Under the pieces are notes generated by a model. It saw nothing but the letters and a program-made list of their open reading frames with translations. It searched no databases and was not told the DNA's origin. A stretch of DNA of 64,000 nt from Girardinichthys multiradiatus (lineage: Eukaryota; Chordata; Actinopteri; Cyprinodontiformes; Goodeidae). The translations under genes and the position numbers were made by a program. Within the stretch, counting starts at the first letter, position 1, and each line of letters starts with the position of its first letter. This document shows, one piece after another, positions 10,661 to 21,608 of this stretch. Where the stretch lies: contig NC_061794.1 in the NCBI RefSeq assembly GCF_021462225.1, positions 15,641,784 to 15,705,783 of the forward strand, in the 5' to 3' direction.

Positions 10661-11325
10661 CCTCTTACTTCTTTCTCTAAGGGCCTTAGTAATTTATCGC
10701 CAGTAACATCAGCGCCTGATCAAAGTGTAGCATCTGCACTCCCATGTGCAAAAGTGGAAGTGAAAACCTTTTATTGTGTTGCCTCACATTTTGGGAAAGT
10801 ATTGATCTCTTCTGATTTAAAAAAAAAAATCATTTTACTTTAGGCAAACTTAAGGTTTAATTAAAACATAATAGTCACCAACATTCTACACCTGCCACCT
10901 CTCCCACCTTTTAGTTGATTAAGTCTAATCCACAGGTACTCCATCGTCTGCCTTTGATGTGGATTTGCTAGTCCACATAGGGGCCCATTATTTACAGATA
11001 AAAAACTGAAAGTTATGTATGAAAACTATATTCCTTGAGGAAGGGAAACAAGGTATAACACATAAGGGAGGACTATCAAAACCTAATAGCATTTAAAACT
11101 GGAAACATTTAGTCAGCAGTTTATTTTAAAAAGTGCTGATAGACCAAATGGTAAGATGATGGGACAATAAAACTTTCAGAAGTGAAATTACAGCTAGCAC
11201 TATATTGCTCAACTTGATATATATTGAAAACCCTTATCAGAAACTGCTGGGATTATTTCAAATGCAATGGACATGGAGGCAGATTTGAAAGGGGAAAAAA
11301 CGAAGCAGAAATATAATAAGCAATA
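10661..11325. other. No recognised feature
   Basis: AT-rich sequence with a poly-A run near 10820. I see no coding exon, RNA gene or repeat boundary. Confidence 0.5.
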
Positions 11326-12725
11326 GTCAAACCCCGGGAAGACCACTGCTGGGACTACCCCTCGACTTCAGAGAAGAGCAGAGGGGAGTCCCAGGGGAAC
11401 CTCCCAGCAGCCACAGTGCAGAAGTCCCAGGAAGCTGCAGCAACGAGCCCACATACTCCGCTGGCAATGCCTAAACAGGAGCAGATCCAGCCATGGACCA
11501 AGAGACCTGAAACCTCGAGGCACATCAGCAGAGGCCTGACAGAGTCATGGGGTCCAAGCCCCGCCAAACAGCCACCGGGAGTGAGACGGCACACACCGAA
11601 GCACCCAGCCCCGGACCCCGAGAACCACCGATACACCAGCGGGCAGAGAAAGCAGCCACCGGCAGGGAGTGTGGCAGGAGGAAATAGGCCACGCATTTGA
11701 TGGGGGTGCTAAGATGATCCTGGAGAGGGAGCAGCACAAGACCCTACCTGACCCAAAAACAGGTGCACAAAGTCACAATCACAAGTTCCCACCCTCAGGT
11801 GTACACATAAAAACACTCACACCCACACACAACAACATAAAGACACACAACAATAGACGCTGTACACTCACTCGTACTCCCCATATATATTCTATTTTCC
11901 TAGGTCCAGGTACTAATACCCCTTAGGGGCAACCAGCTCCCAGACCAGGTAGGTGGTCCCCTTTATTCCGAGGTTGAGACAGGCAGACTGCCAGAGCCAT
12001 CAGTCCAGATTAGTGACGACACCGCCTGAACCCAGCCCCGGCCAACGGCCCTGTTCCCATCTTGAGAGGACAAAATAGGGGTCCATCTGGTCCGCTAACC
12101 GGAGCTCTCCCAGGATGAAACAGTCCCTACCCCCCAATGAATTCCAAACTGAATCCCATGAACCCTCATGAACCCCAACATGAATTTCCCCGCAGTGCCA
12201 TCCCAAACCAGGACACAGATATTGAACACATGCCCTCAAACCAAAATGCCCTGAATCTCCTCCCCACAGGAGAGCTCCACCCCCAAAAAGATGATAAAGA
12301 CATATCCATATTTAAGTACCCCCGCACAACGACACTCCAGCGCCTGCCTGCAAGCGCAACAGAGCAGACACCACCGAGCCCTGTACTCACAACGGACCTC
12401 CCGACCCCACACCAAGACGGAACCAACTCACCCGGCAATCGGTCCCCGAGACGCACCTGGGGCCAATGGCCCCCACCATAGCCTCGCAACCACAAAAACC
12501 AAAAACACACCACATCACTGACATTGCAATGACAGCTCAGGGAGAAACACCAACAAGTGCGGCTTCACTGTCACCACTCAGCCGGTTCCAAATGCCGGCA
12601 ACCCCACATTCAGAAAGAAGACACAACTCCCCCAACCCACATACTGCCAGACCTCTACACAACTCTCCAGCCCAGACACAGCAGCCAGTGAAGCAGCACA
12701 CCTCCAAGCTTACCCAATCACCCGC
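11326..12725. repeat. C-rich, non-coding dispersed-repeat-like block
   Basis: About 1.4 kb is strikingly rich in C and A on the plus strand (CCAGCC, CACACC and CAACCC words), unlike the AT-rich flanks. Both strands carry only short overlapping frames. It looks like the GC-rich 5' leader or a decayed copy of a mobile element, with many CpG-to-TpG/CpA-type words. I cannot name the family. The edges are estimated from the composition change. Confidence 0.4.
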
Positions 12726-12787
12726 CTAATGCCAGCAGCCCCAAGCTACCTTAAGATAACAAAACCACTGGTGCCACACTTAAAATG

Positions 12788-12800
12788 CATAACTTTGAAG
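12788..12800. repeat. Left 13-bp target-site duplication of the LINE copy
   Basis: CATAACTTTGAAG occurs here and again at 15294-15306, exactly flanking the LINE. Confidence 0.9.
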
Positions 12801-15293
12801 CTCGTACTCGTACTCGTCGTCTTCCGCTTATCCGGGACCGGGTCGCGGGGGCAGCAGACTCAGCAGAGATGCCCAGACTCCCTCTCCCCAGACACCTCCT
12901 CCAGCTCCTCCGGGGGGAGCCCAAGGCGTTCCCAGGCCAGCCGAGAGATATAGTCCCTCCAGTGTGTCCTGGGCCGTCCCCTGGGCCTCCTCCCGGTGGG
13001 ACATGCCTAGAACACCTCCCGAGGAAGGCGTCCAGGAGGCATCCGGTATAGATGCCCGAGCCACTTCAACTGGCTCCTCTCGATGTGGAGGAACAGCGGC
13101 TCTACTCCGAGCCCCTCCCGGATGGCCAGGCTCCTCACCCTATCTCTAAGGGAGTGCCCGGCCACCCTACGGAGGAAGCTAATTTCAGCTGCTTGTATCC
13201 GGGATCTCGTTCTTTCGGTCATGACCCAAAGTTCATGGCCATGGGTGAGGGTAGGAACGTAGACCGACCGGTAAATTGAGAGCTTTGCTTTTCGGCTCAG
13301 CTCTCTCTTCACCACAACAGACCGGCACATTGCCCCCATTACTGCGGCAGCCGCACCGATCCGTCTGTCGATCCCCCGCTCCATTTTTCCCCCACTCGCA
13401 ATGTTGAAGAGGCGTGTCAACCATGACAGCCCAACAGCATCCAGAGATTTGAGGTACTCAGGGCGGATCTCATTCACCCCCGAAGCCTTGCCACCGCGGA
13501 GCTTTTTAACCACCTCGGTGACTTCAGCCTGGGTGATGAAAGAGTCCAACCCCGAGTCCCCAGCCTCTGTTTCCACCACAGAATGCGTGATGGCAGGATT
13601 GAGGAGATCCTCAAAGTACTCCTTCCACCGCCCGATAATGTCTTCAGTCGAGGTCAGCAGCCTCCCACCCCCACTATAAACAGTGTTGGCGAAGCACTGC
13701 TTCCCCCTCCTGAGGCGCCGGATGGTTTGCCAGAATCGCTTCGAGGCCAACCGGTAGTCCTTCTCCATGGCCTCACCGAACTCCTCCCATGTCCGAGTGT
13801 TTGCCTCTGCCACAGCCCGGGCCGCAGCAGGCTTGGCCTCACGGTACCCGTCAGCCGCCTCAGAAGTCCCACAAGCCAACCACAGCTGATAGGACTCCTT
13901 CTTCAGCTTGACAGCATCCCTTACTGCCGGTGTCCACCACCGGGTTCTGCGATTGCCGCCGCGACAGGCACCGCAGACCTTACGGCCGCAGCTACGGGCA
14001 GCAGCATCGACAATAGATGCGGAGAACATGGTCCACTCGGACTCTATGTCTCCAACATCCCCCGGGATCTGGTCAAAGCTCTCCCGGAGGTGGGAGTTGT
14101 ATACATCCATGGCCGAGGGCTCCGCCAGGCGTTCCCAGCAGACCCTCACTATGCGCTTGGGCCTGCCAAGTCTGTCCGGCTTTCTCCTCCTCCAGCGGAT
14201 CCAACTCACCACCAGGTGGTGATCAGTGGACAGCTCAGCCCCTTTCTTCACCCGAGTGTCCATAACATGTGGCCGAAGGTCTGATGATACGACAACAAAG
14301 TCGATCATCGACCTCCTGCCTAGGGTGTCCTGGTGCCAAGTGCAGTGATGGACACGCTTACGTTTGAACATGGTGTTCATTATGGACAATCTGTGACTAG
14401 CACAGAAGTCCAATAACAAAACCCCGCTCGGATTCAGATCGGGGAGGCCATTCCTCCCGATCACGCCTCTCCAGGTGTCACTGTTGTTTCCCACGTGGGC
14501 GTTGAAGTCCCCAAGCAGAATAGTGGAGTCCCCGGGAGGGACACTATCCAGCACCCCCGACAGGGACACCAAGAAGGCCGGGTACTCCGCACTACCGCTT
14601 GGCCCGTAGGCCGAGACGACAGTCAGAGACCTATCCCCAACCCGAAGGCGCAGGGATACGACCCTTTCATCCACTGGGGTAAACCCCAACACGAGACGGC
14701 TGAGCTGGGGGGCAACAAGCAAACCCACACCAGCCCGCCGCCTCTCCCCGTGGGCCACTCCAGAGTAGAAGAGAGTCCAGCCCCTCTCAAGGAGAGGGGT
14801 TCCAGAGCCCACACTGTGCGTGGAGGCGAGCCCGACTATTTCTAGTCAATATCCCTCGACCTCTCGCACAAGCTCAGGCTCCTTCCCCCCCAGCGAGGTG
14901 ACATTCCACGTCCGTAGAGCCAGCCTAAGCATCCGGGGACCGAGGTCTCCACCTTTGTCCGCCACCCAATCATCTTTGCACCGCTCCCTCACGGTTCCCC
15001 CTGCAGGTGGTGGGCCCACTGGGGGATGGCCTCGCGTCTCTCGTTCGGGCTTGGCCCGGCCAGGTCCCATGAGGAGCAACCCAGCCACCAGGCGCTCTCC
15101 AGCGAGTCCCGACCCCAGGCCTGGCTCCAGGGTGGGACCCCGGCTCCGCCGTACCGGGCAACGTCACATGCCTCAATATTTTTGTCCTCATGAGGGATTC
15201 TTGAACCGCTCGTTGTCTGACCCATCACCTAGAGCCTGTTTGCCATGGGAGACCCTACCAGGGGCATTTAGGCCCCAGACAACATAGCCTCTT
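12801..15293 (-). mobile_element. RTE-like non-LTR retrotransposon, internally deleted, flanked by target-site duplications
   Basis: Minus-strand LINE of 2.49 kb. Its 3' end (low coordinate) finishes in short tandem repeats (ACGAGT units on the minus strand), as RTE-type elements do instead of poly-A. The other copies at 45.56 and 61.65 kb end the same way. The 5' end starts at the word AGAGGCTATGTTGTCTGGGG, about 60 bp inside the start of the longer copy at 58.47 kb, so it is slightly 5'-truncated. A perfect 13-bp duplication on both sides marks a genuine insertion. Confidence 0.9.
13007..14812 (-). pseudogene. LINE ORF: endonuclease joined to RT C-terminus, RT core deleted in frame
   Basis: The frame is open for 601 codons. 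The endonuclease domain comes first: VVSAYGPS, then [11 protein letters not shown] (residues about 95-105), then [10 protein letters not shown] and the terminal [10 protein letters not shown] box. A linker follows, then the RT start ([31 protein letters not shown]). Near 13398 the reading jumps to [20 protein letters not shown], which in the complete copies lies after the FADD box. About 0.8 kb with the whole RT palm is missing without loss of frame. The tail ([20 protein letters not shown]) is the family's C-terminal segment, which continues past 13007 in another frame. It can nick DNA in principle but cannot reverse-transcribe. Confidence 0.85.
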
Positions 15294-15306
15294 CATAACT
15301 TTGAAG
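15294..15306. repeat. Right 13-bp target-site duplication of the LINE copy
   Basis: A perfect second copy of CATAACTTTGAAG found at 12788-12800. Confidence 0.9.
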
Positions 15307-18300
15307 CATTTTATGTATTTACACTTCAATTTTTGATCAAAAGTGTCTTGGAACTTTTTTGACATATGGCTTCCTGTCTCCAAACATGGAGGGACAAGCA
15401 CTCAAGTTTATCACTATGGACAGTAGGGAGGACAGTAAGGGAGGAAAATCTCTACAAATCTTATGATCAGGGCACTGACCAATGTGGAACAAAGAAGAAA
15501 AAAAAGGCAACAAACCACATCAAAATCCATGACACATTTATTTGTGAATTCTATGACAAACAGGAGGCAGTTTCATCTTATCTTACAAGCTACCATGGTT
15601 GGAAAAAACAAATATATCCGACTGCTTTCAGAAATCCATTTTGGACATCTTTTTTTTGCATCTTTTAATATCTTCTATCGCCTTTTTCTTGTTTTTTTTT
15701 TTCATTCATATTGAAAATGCAACTATATACAGAGAAAATGCTCAAGTGTTGTCTAAAAAGGGAGAGAGCTACATATTTCCACAGCGACCTAGGTCAGATC
15801 AGCCGTTGACATTCAGCTTTTCTCAAAGAAATAAAAGGACAGACAGTACAGACATTTTCCTTTCTTTTCCAATACCATACAGGGTTGGAATTTCTTTACT
15901 AGGTACCCATGTAAATTAGCTTTCATTGCATTCTCCTTTTAATAATCAAGCACTGTTAAAAAAAGATAACAGTTTGTTAATACAGCAAATGTACAGGCTG
16001 TCTCTAGGTAATAGTTTAGCTACCATTATGAACAGAGAATAATTAATTTACATAATCCCAGCATGTAATAATCTAATTAATGGTATGGAAACATTACAAA
16101 CCGATGGAAATATTCATGTTGCCTCAGGCTTACATAAAAGTGGGAACAAGAGTATTGGTTGATGCCGTACAGAAAGAAGATCATTGGCTGGTGTTGTTGT
16201 GTGACCTGTGGTATGTTTTAGTTAGTGGATAAAATGCCATTTAGGGATTAGGGGGTGATGGATTTCCACCTCTACCAAGCCACACTCTGTGTTATAATAC
16301 AACCAAAAAAATTATCAGAATCATTTTGTGTTATGCACCTCAATCTATCACATATGACTCATCAAAACAATAACGTGTTCAGCATTTTTGCATACTTCTT
16401 TAGAAGAAGACACCAACAATGAAACCTTTGATTCTTCATATTTAGACATATTTTTATCTAAAAAAAAAACCAAGGCAGTGTAATAACATTCATGCAAAAT
16501 GTATGATTTTCACCCATTTGGAAGTCTGGTAATACAAAGTGACAGTATCTGAGGGTGCATTTCAGCTAAAGTCCCGGAAATCTCTCATCAACTGTATAAG
16601 ACCAAAAGGTAAAATAAACCCACAGATTACAACATTTAAACTGAATTCCAGTTATATTTAATGTGGCATTTTCAACTAAGATGTGGTGCTTTTTTGGAGT
16701 TAAATATACGCAGATAAAGGGAAAGGTTTTAATAAAAAGAAGACACTTTTGTGGAGACAAGGCACCAAAGTGACCTTCATGTGGATAAAATGACATTGAA
16801 AAGAAAAAACATCCAGGTATGTAGTGATGGGTTTCAACTGAAGACATTTCTGGCAGATTTACATGAATTTAGTTTTTGTGTTCACTGTACAGTCGAAGAG
16901 GTAGAACAAAATCTTGTAAACGGTCTACCTGTAGTTTTAAGCAAGCATATATAATTTAAAAAATTACAATATAAGAATCATAAAATCACTTTATTTTGGA
17001 ATAAAACAAACAAAAAAACTTTAAATCCCTGCCATAGTGGGCTGTTTATTGGTTTGTTGTGTATAAAGCTGATCATATTGATGTTTTAAGCACAACCCTG
17101 TTCTGTTGTGAGCAAACAGTTTTAATAGCTTCAAGTTTTAATTATAAATGCAATGGAAAGATTGAAAAATACACATTTTTATTTAAACATGGTTTGAAAT
17201 CTTCAGTGCTTTTAAAACATAATGCTAATCAGTTTGGTTATTTGTAGTCTGGTGAATAAAACAGTGAGATTATTTATTTCACTGCAGTTAGTGCATGCAG
17301 AAGCTTGATAAGCTTTGTGTTACATTCTGTTATGTCCATAATTTTTCAGGCTCTTAACTGCATGCAGAGAATTTTGACAAAAATGAAACTGTAAATGTAA
17401 TAACACCTTTTATTGGTTGTTTTCCAACATCCTATGAGCTGTAGCTATATTGTTTAGTAGGCTAACCTTGTAAATGGTTGAAATTCATAACATTTTGAAA
17501 AAATAGCTTGTGTATCTTATTGCCCTATATTTCCATTAAGGTTTGAGAAAGTACACCTTAACTCTATACTGAGAGCTAAATCAAATGCTTTACATCTAGC
17601 TACAGGCTAACAGTTAGCAAAATCAAAAGGATCATTTTTGGACAACCCTTTAACAGCAGGAAATACAGCAATAATCCTGTTAAACATATTGTTATGGAAA
17701 ATTTGCATTATAGAGAAATCTTTCAAATTACAGAAAGCCCTTTGAGTTTATTTTCAGTTCAAGATAAATGCTAAATATTTTAATGCAAATCGGCACTGAA
17801 CTGGTACAGCCTTTAGCCTTTTTAATGGGTATAATATTTTAATATGTATTTTCACAGGAAATGTAAATGGCGAAGTAGTGAAAAAGGTAGCTTTGCTAAA
17901 TTAACATTTTAGCTAAATGTGCTAGCTTATCAGAAAGCTAATCCCTTGGTTTCCTCTAAATTCAAGTTCCCTAAAATGTTTCAATAGCTCAATTAAAAAC
18001 AAAAACACTAAAGATGTATCTAGTATTTATTGTGTTTTCTTTTTGAGTATAAATAGATCATATGAATGATAGATCAGGATTTACCTATAGCTTTAGATAA
18101 TAATTCTTGTGTAATAAAACTTTTAAATAAAAGTTCTGAAAATGAAATATGAAAAGAAATAGTAAATGACCCTTTTTGGAAAACCTTGAAACATGACCTA
18201 AGCTGTAAACCAGTTAAATATCTTAGTTAAAGCCATGTAATTGTGGCCAAAAATCAGAGTCTAGTCATTTTATTTTGCATTCAGGTCAGTATCTTGTGAG

Positions 18301-19403
18301 GAAGCAGCTGGTTTCATGCTGTTGGTTTTGTACCTAAAATTAGGGCTAAAACAGAGACAGACAGCAGCACAGAGACTGTGGGTTTTCCTCAGCATGTTAT
18401 TTAAGTACATGTACTGCTTCTGTAATGCCCTACTTTCAAACTGCTGAGTCACTAAACTGTGTGCATACACAAGATGGGTAGATTCCTTGTTAAAGGACAA
18501 CAAGCCCACAAAAGACTGTACACCAAGTAGCACCATGATAACAAATCAGAGACAGGATAATAGATCAGCAAAATGTTAATTAAAAAGTAAAATAATTTAG
18601 TTTCCTGAAATGTCTTTTGTATTTTAAATGGCCGACATATAATGTATGCCACATCAACGGAAAGTTGTTACCCTTTTGTCGCTGCACTGTGATACAGTAC
18701 ATTAATGAAGACAAAAATCTTCCTAAATAAAAGTAGGCTGCCTGGTTTGTGTGTTTTAGAGAGTCCAGTTTTAGCGTGACCTGAATATTAGACAGACAAT
18801 CCAACAGGCACTTTAATTAGTTAACTGAAAAAAAATGACAAGGACAGGGCAAGGTAATGGACTGAAGGTCTGTGTAAAAAATCCCTTAAAAAAATGTATT
18901 TTTATGTTTTGTCCAACATTACATTTCTCGTCTTTGCAGAATGGCAAAATGTGTTTTTGTGCCTTTGTAGTTGTGTTGGCGTTGATTTATGCTGCTGATT
19001 ATGTAGCAGTTAAGGGATAATTAGCTCTATAGACCAGTTTATAGATTACTCAGTGTGTCAGCTTGACAAAAACTTTTTATTTGTAAACAAAATGAATTTA
19101 CTGATCTATTTCACATGAAGTTCCAGTGTTTTAGATTTTTAAATATAAAAGGCCATGTCTTAAAATTTAAAAAAATATAAGTTTAAGCAACAAATTTAAA
19201 ATGTTTAAAGGTGTTCCAAGGCAGTTACGTTTGGCATAATGCTAAAAACCAATTCAAGGAGTTTTAATATCGTTTAATAGTAAGAAAGCTAATAGTTGGT
19301 GCATGTGGAGAATGACACTTTTATTTTGATTGTATGTAATTAGAAAAATAGGTAGAACAGACGCACTAATTGGGCACCATCTAAGTATCAAAAGTACTAA
19401 GCG
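15307..19403. other. AT-rich intergenic region, nothing recognised
   Basis: About 4.1 kb with short A- and T-runs and only short chance ORFs (all under about 110 codons, with no family motif). I see no splice-bounded exon, RNA gene or mobile-element terminus. It separates the 3' side of soga1 from the repeat-rich left part of the window. Confidence 0.5.
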
Positions 19404-20133
19404 CAGTGCCTTACAAAATTATTCATACCCATTGAACATCTTCACATTTGTTAAGTTATAACCACAAACTTTTATGTAGATCAACACGAAGTATTCCGTA
19501 GTTGTGAAGTGGAAAAATAATTATATACACTTTTCCAATAAAAAATTGAAAATTGAACTATGACATGCATGTGTTCAGCCCCTTTTACCCTAATACCTGT
19601 CAATAAAATCCTGCAGACAATTGCTGTCAGAAGTCTTCTAATTAGTGAATTGAATAGAATTGTGTACAGCCTAAACTTATAGATGATCTGTGAAGGTCTC
19701 TCTTGTTAGAGAACATTAAGGAACAAAAAATGTCATGAGGACTAAGAAGCACCCAAGAGAGGTCAGAGATAAAGTTGTGGAGACATTTAAAGCAGGGTTA
19801 GGTTATAAAACAATATCTCAAACATTAATCCATTCCCAACATTGTGAACATAGTGGTGGCACCATGAATCTGCAGAGATGCTTTTCTTTAACTAGGATGG
19901 GAAGCTGGTTAAAGTTTATGAGAACATTGATGGAGTTAAATACTGGGAAACCCTGGATGAAAACCTGTTGGAGGCAGCAGAAGACTTAAGACTGGAGTGG
20001 AGTTTCACCTTCCAACAGGATCATAATCATGCAGCCAGAGCTGCAAGGGAATGGTTTAGAAAGCAAATTCATGTGGTGGAACGGTCCACAATGTAAAAAG
20101 GGTCAACAGGTATGAATACTTTTGCTAGGAACT
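19404..20133 (+). mobile_element. Tc1-like remnant with internal deletion
   Basis: The left terminus reads CAGTGCCTTACAAAATTATT and the right end has the decayed counterpart (GAATACTTTTGCTAGGAACT). A plus-strand frame starts MRTKKHPREVRDKVVETFKA followed by GLGYKTISQTL, the Tc1 N-terminal helix-turn-helix. It then jumps to a region like the 'VDG..DG..Y...LEENL' segment (19920-19980). The catalytic middle is missing and the element is only about 0.73 kb. Confidence 0.8.
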
Positions 20134-21473
20134 CTTATTCTTTTATTTAAGGTATTTTACCAACTGTGTAATTCTGATCCCAAAGCGTGTTTTCAATTTA
20201 TCAGTAAAAATGGAATGCATTTCATTTCTCACTTGTGTTCCCAACAAAAGTGACTTGGGTAGTCTGAAAAAAACAACATAATAAAAAAATAATAAAAAAT
20301 CTATATTTTTGTCCAATGCCCCTTGAGCTTAACAGAAGGGATCCCAGTTTCACTTTACAACAGGGAGGAATGGTTCGTAGTGCGTGTTTAACAACAGAAG
20401 CCATTTCAAGAGACCACACAGCAGGCGTGCATGCGTTGAGATTGTTGCTCAAATATTTAATGCTGTTGGAGATCAATCAGTATAATTTCAATTAATGAAG
20501 GTAAAAGTCATGGCTTGGACATCACCCATTTTGTTTGTATTTGTTTCTCTATTTTGACAAGACAGAGGTCATAGTGCTCAAGACAAACAAGCGTCAAGCT
20601 ATGTTTGCTCTCCAGGAATGCTCACAAAGAACACAGGGAAAAAATTGTGTTTGAGATCATTTTCATGGTTTCATTTTTTTGAGCCATTATGTCCCTACCT
20701 CCTTCATATGAGTTCAAATCTGGTCATTGTGGGACATGCAGCCCAATAGTTTTCAACGTCTTCCTCTTACTTACTAATAAAACACGGTGTATTCCACCCT
20801 GTCTGCTATGCGTCAATAAGATGTGGCATTTTTGAGATCTGTCAAGTTAACTGTGCAAAGCAATCCAACACAGCATGGCGTTTCAGGAACAAGTCCATTA
20901 CTGTGAAATGATCAGACCAGCCATCCCAACATAAACTAAAAAACTAAACGTAAAAAAAACCCAACTTTTTTGATTTCTACCCAATGTCTTTGTTTCATAC
21001 CTCCCAAAGTTATAGATAATTTTGAAATCACTGATGAGAACATTATATCATGCATTTGTGAATAATCGTAAAATCAGCAGACTGATTGTAGTACCCATTG
21101 TTCTGTTAGTGGGAGGTTGACATCATCATTTTACCTGATGATTGTTGTTAGAAGTGTAAGAGAGTGTATCTGGTTTCAGTCCTGCTGGTAGGTCTGGGAT
21201 GCTGGGTGTGTCCTTGGCATCGCTTGCATGTCTAGAAACAGGAGTGGTAGTGCCTGGGTTCTGTTTGTGTGAATGTGGCAGTAGCTTTGTGGGGCAGTCT
21301 GTGCTGTCTCTGTATGTTTGGCAGTGGGCCTGTGTGGCAGGTTCTAGGTGTTTGTGTCTTAGGTGCTCTGGGAGGGGTGGGAAAGCCTTTCCATGGCAGT
21401 AGTGTTTGTGAATTTCCTCCGTGTGCGTCTTCATATGTGCTGCGTGTCTTTGCGTGGGGCAGTGGGAGCCTCA
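20134..21473 (-). other. Downstream flank / probable 3' UTR side of soga1
   Basis: The region lies just past the soga1 stop codon in transcript direction, so its right part is presumably 3' UTR. I see no clear AATAAA on the minus strand that would fix the poly-A site, and no other exon. The GT-rich stretch at 21180-21420 is only a composition feature. Confidence 0.4.
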
Positions 21474-21608
21474 TCACTCAGTCCAGGTATCTCCTTTCTC
21501 CTCCGTTCCAGCTGGAGACTCCTGTAGACGGTGCTTACACAGGCGAGCGGCTGCTCTGGATGATCGGACAATGCAGGAGGACTGGGCAGCACAATCACAG
21601 GGTGCATC
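21474..21608 (-). CDS. soga1: soga1 terminal exon
   Basis: 135 bp including TGA at 21476-21474. The acceptor is TTGTTTTATTTCCCAG at 21609. Phase 0 with the preceding donor. It encodes [20 protein letters not shown], then [14 protein letters not shown] and the end GDTWTE. The 'D..CDC...S..SC..RSSR.A.R' pattern matches the Cys-containing C-terminus of the SOGA/MTCL family, so I prefer this ending to read-through of the previous exon. Confidence 0.85.
   Translation of the reverse strand, partial: DAPCDCAAQSSCIVRSSRAAARLCKHRLQESPAGTEEKGDTWTE

Noticed and set aside
12166..12513. ORFs in the C-rich block (both strands)
   Set aside because: Low-complexity Pro/Thr/His or Gly/Trp/Val readings in several frames at once, as expected from skewed composition.
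13583..14284. Long plus-strand ORF (233 codons) across the LINE
   Set aside because: It is the antisense shadow of the LINE endonuclease frame; the GC-rich sequence has few stops on either strand.
14820..15287. 155-codon plus-strand ORF
   Set aside because: Antisense to the LINE 5' leader, Pro/Ser/Arg-rich, with no family motif.
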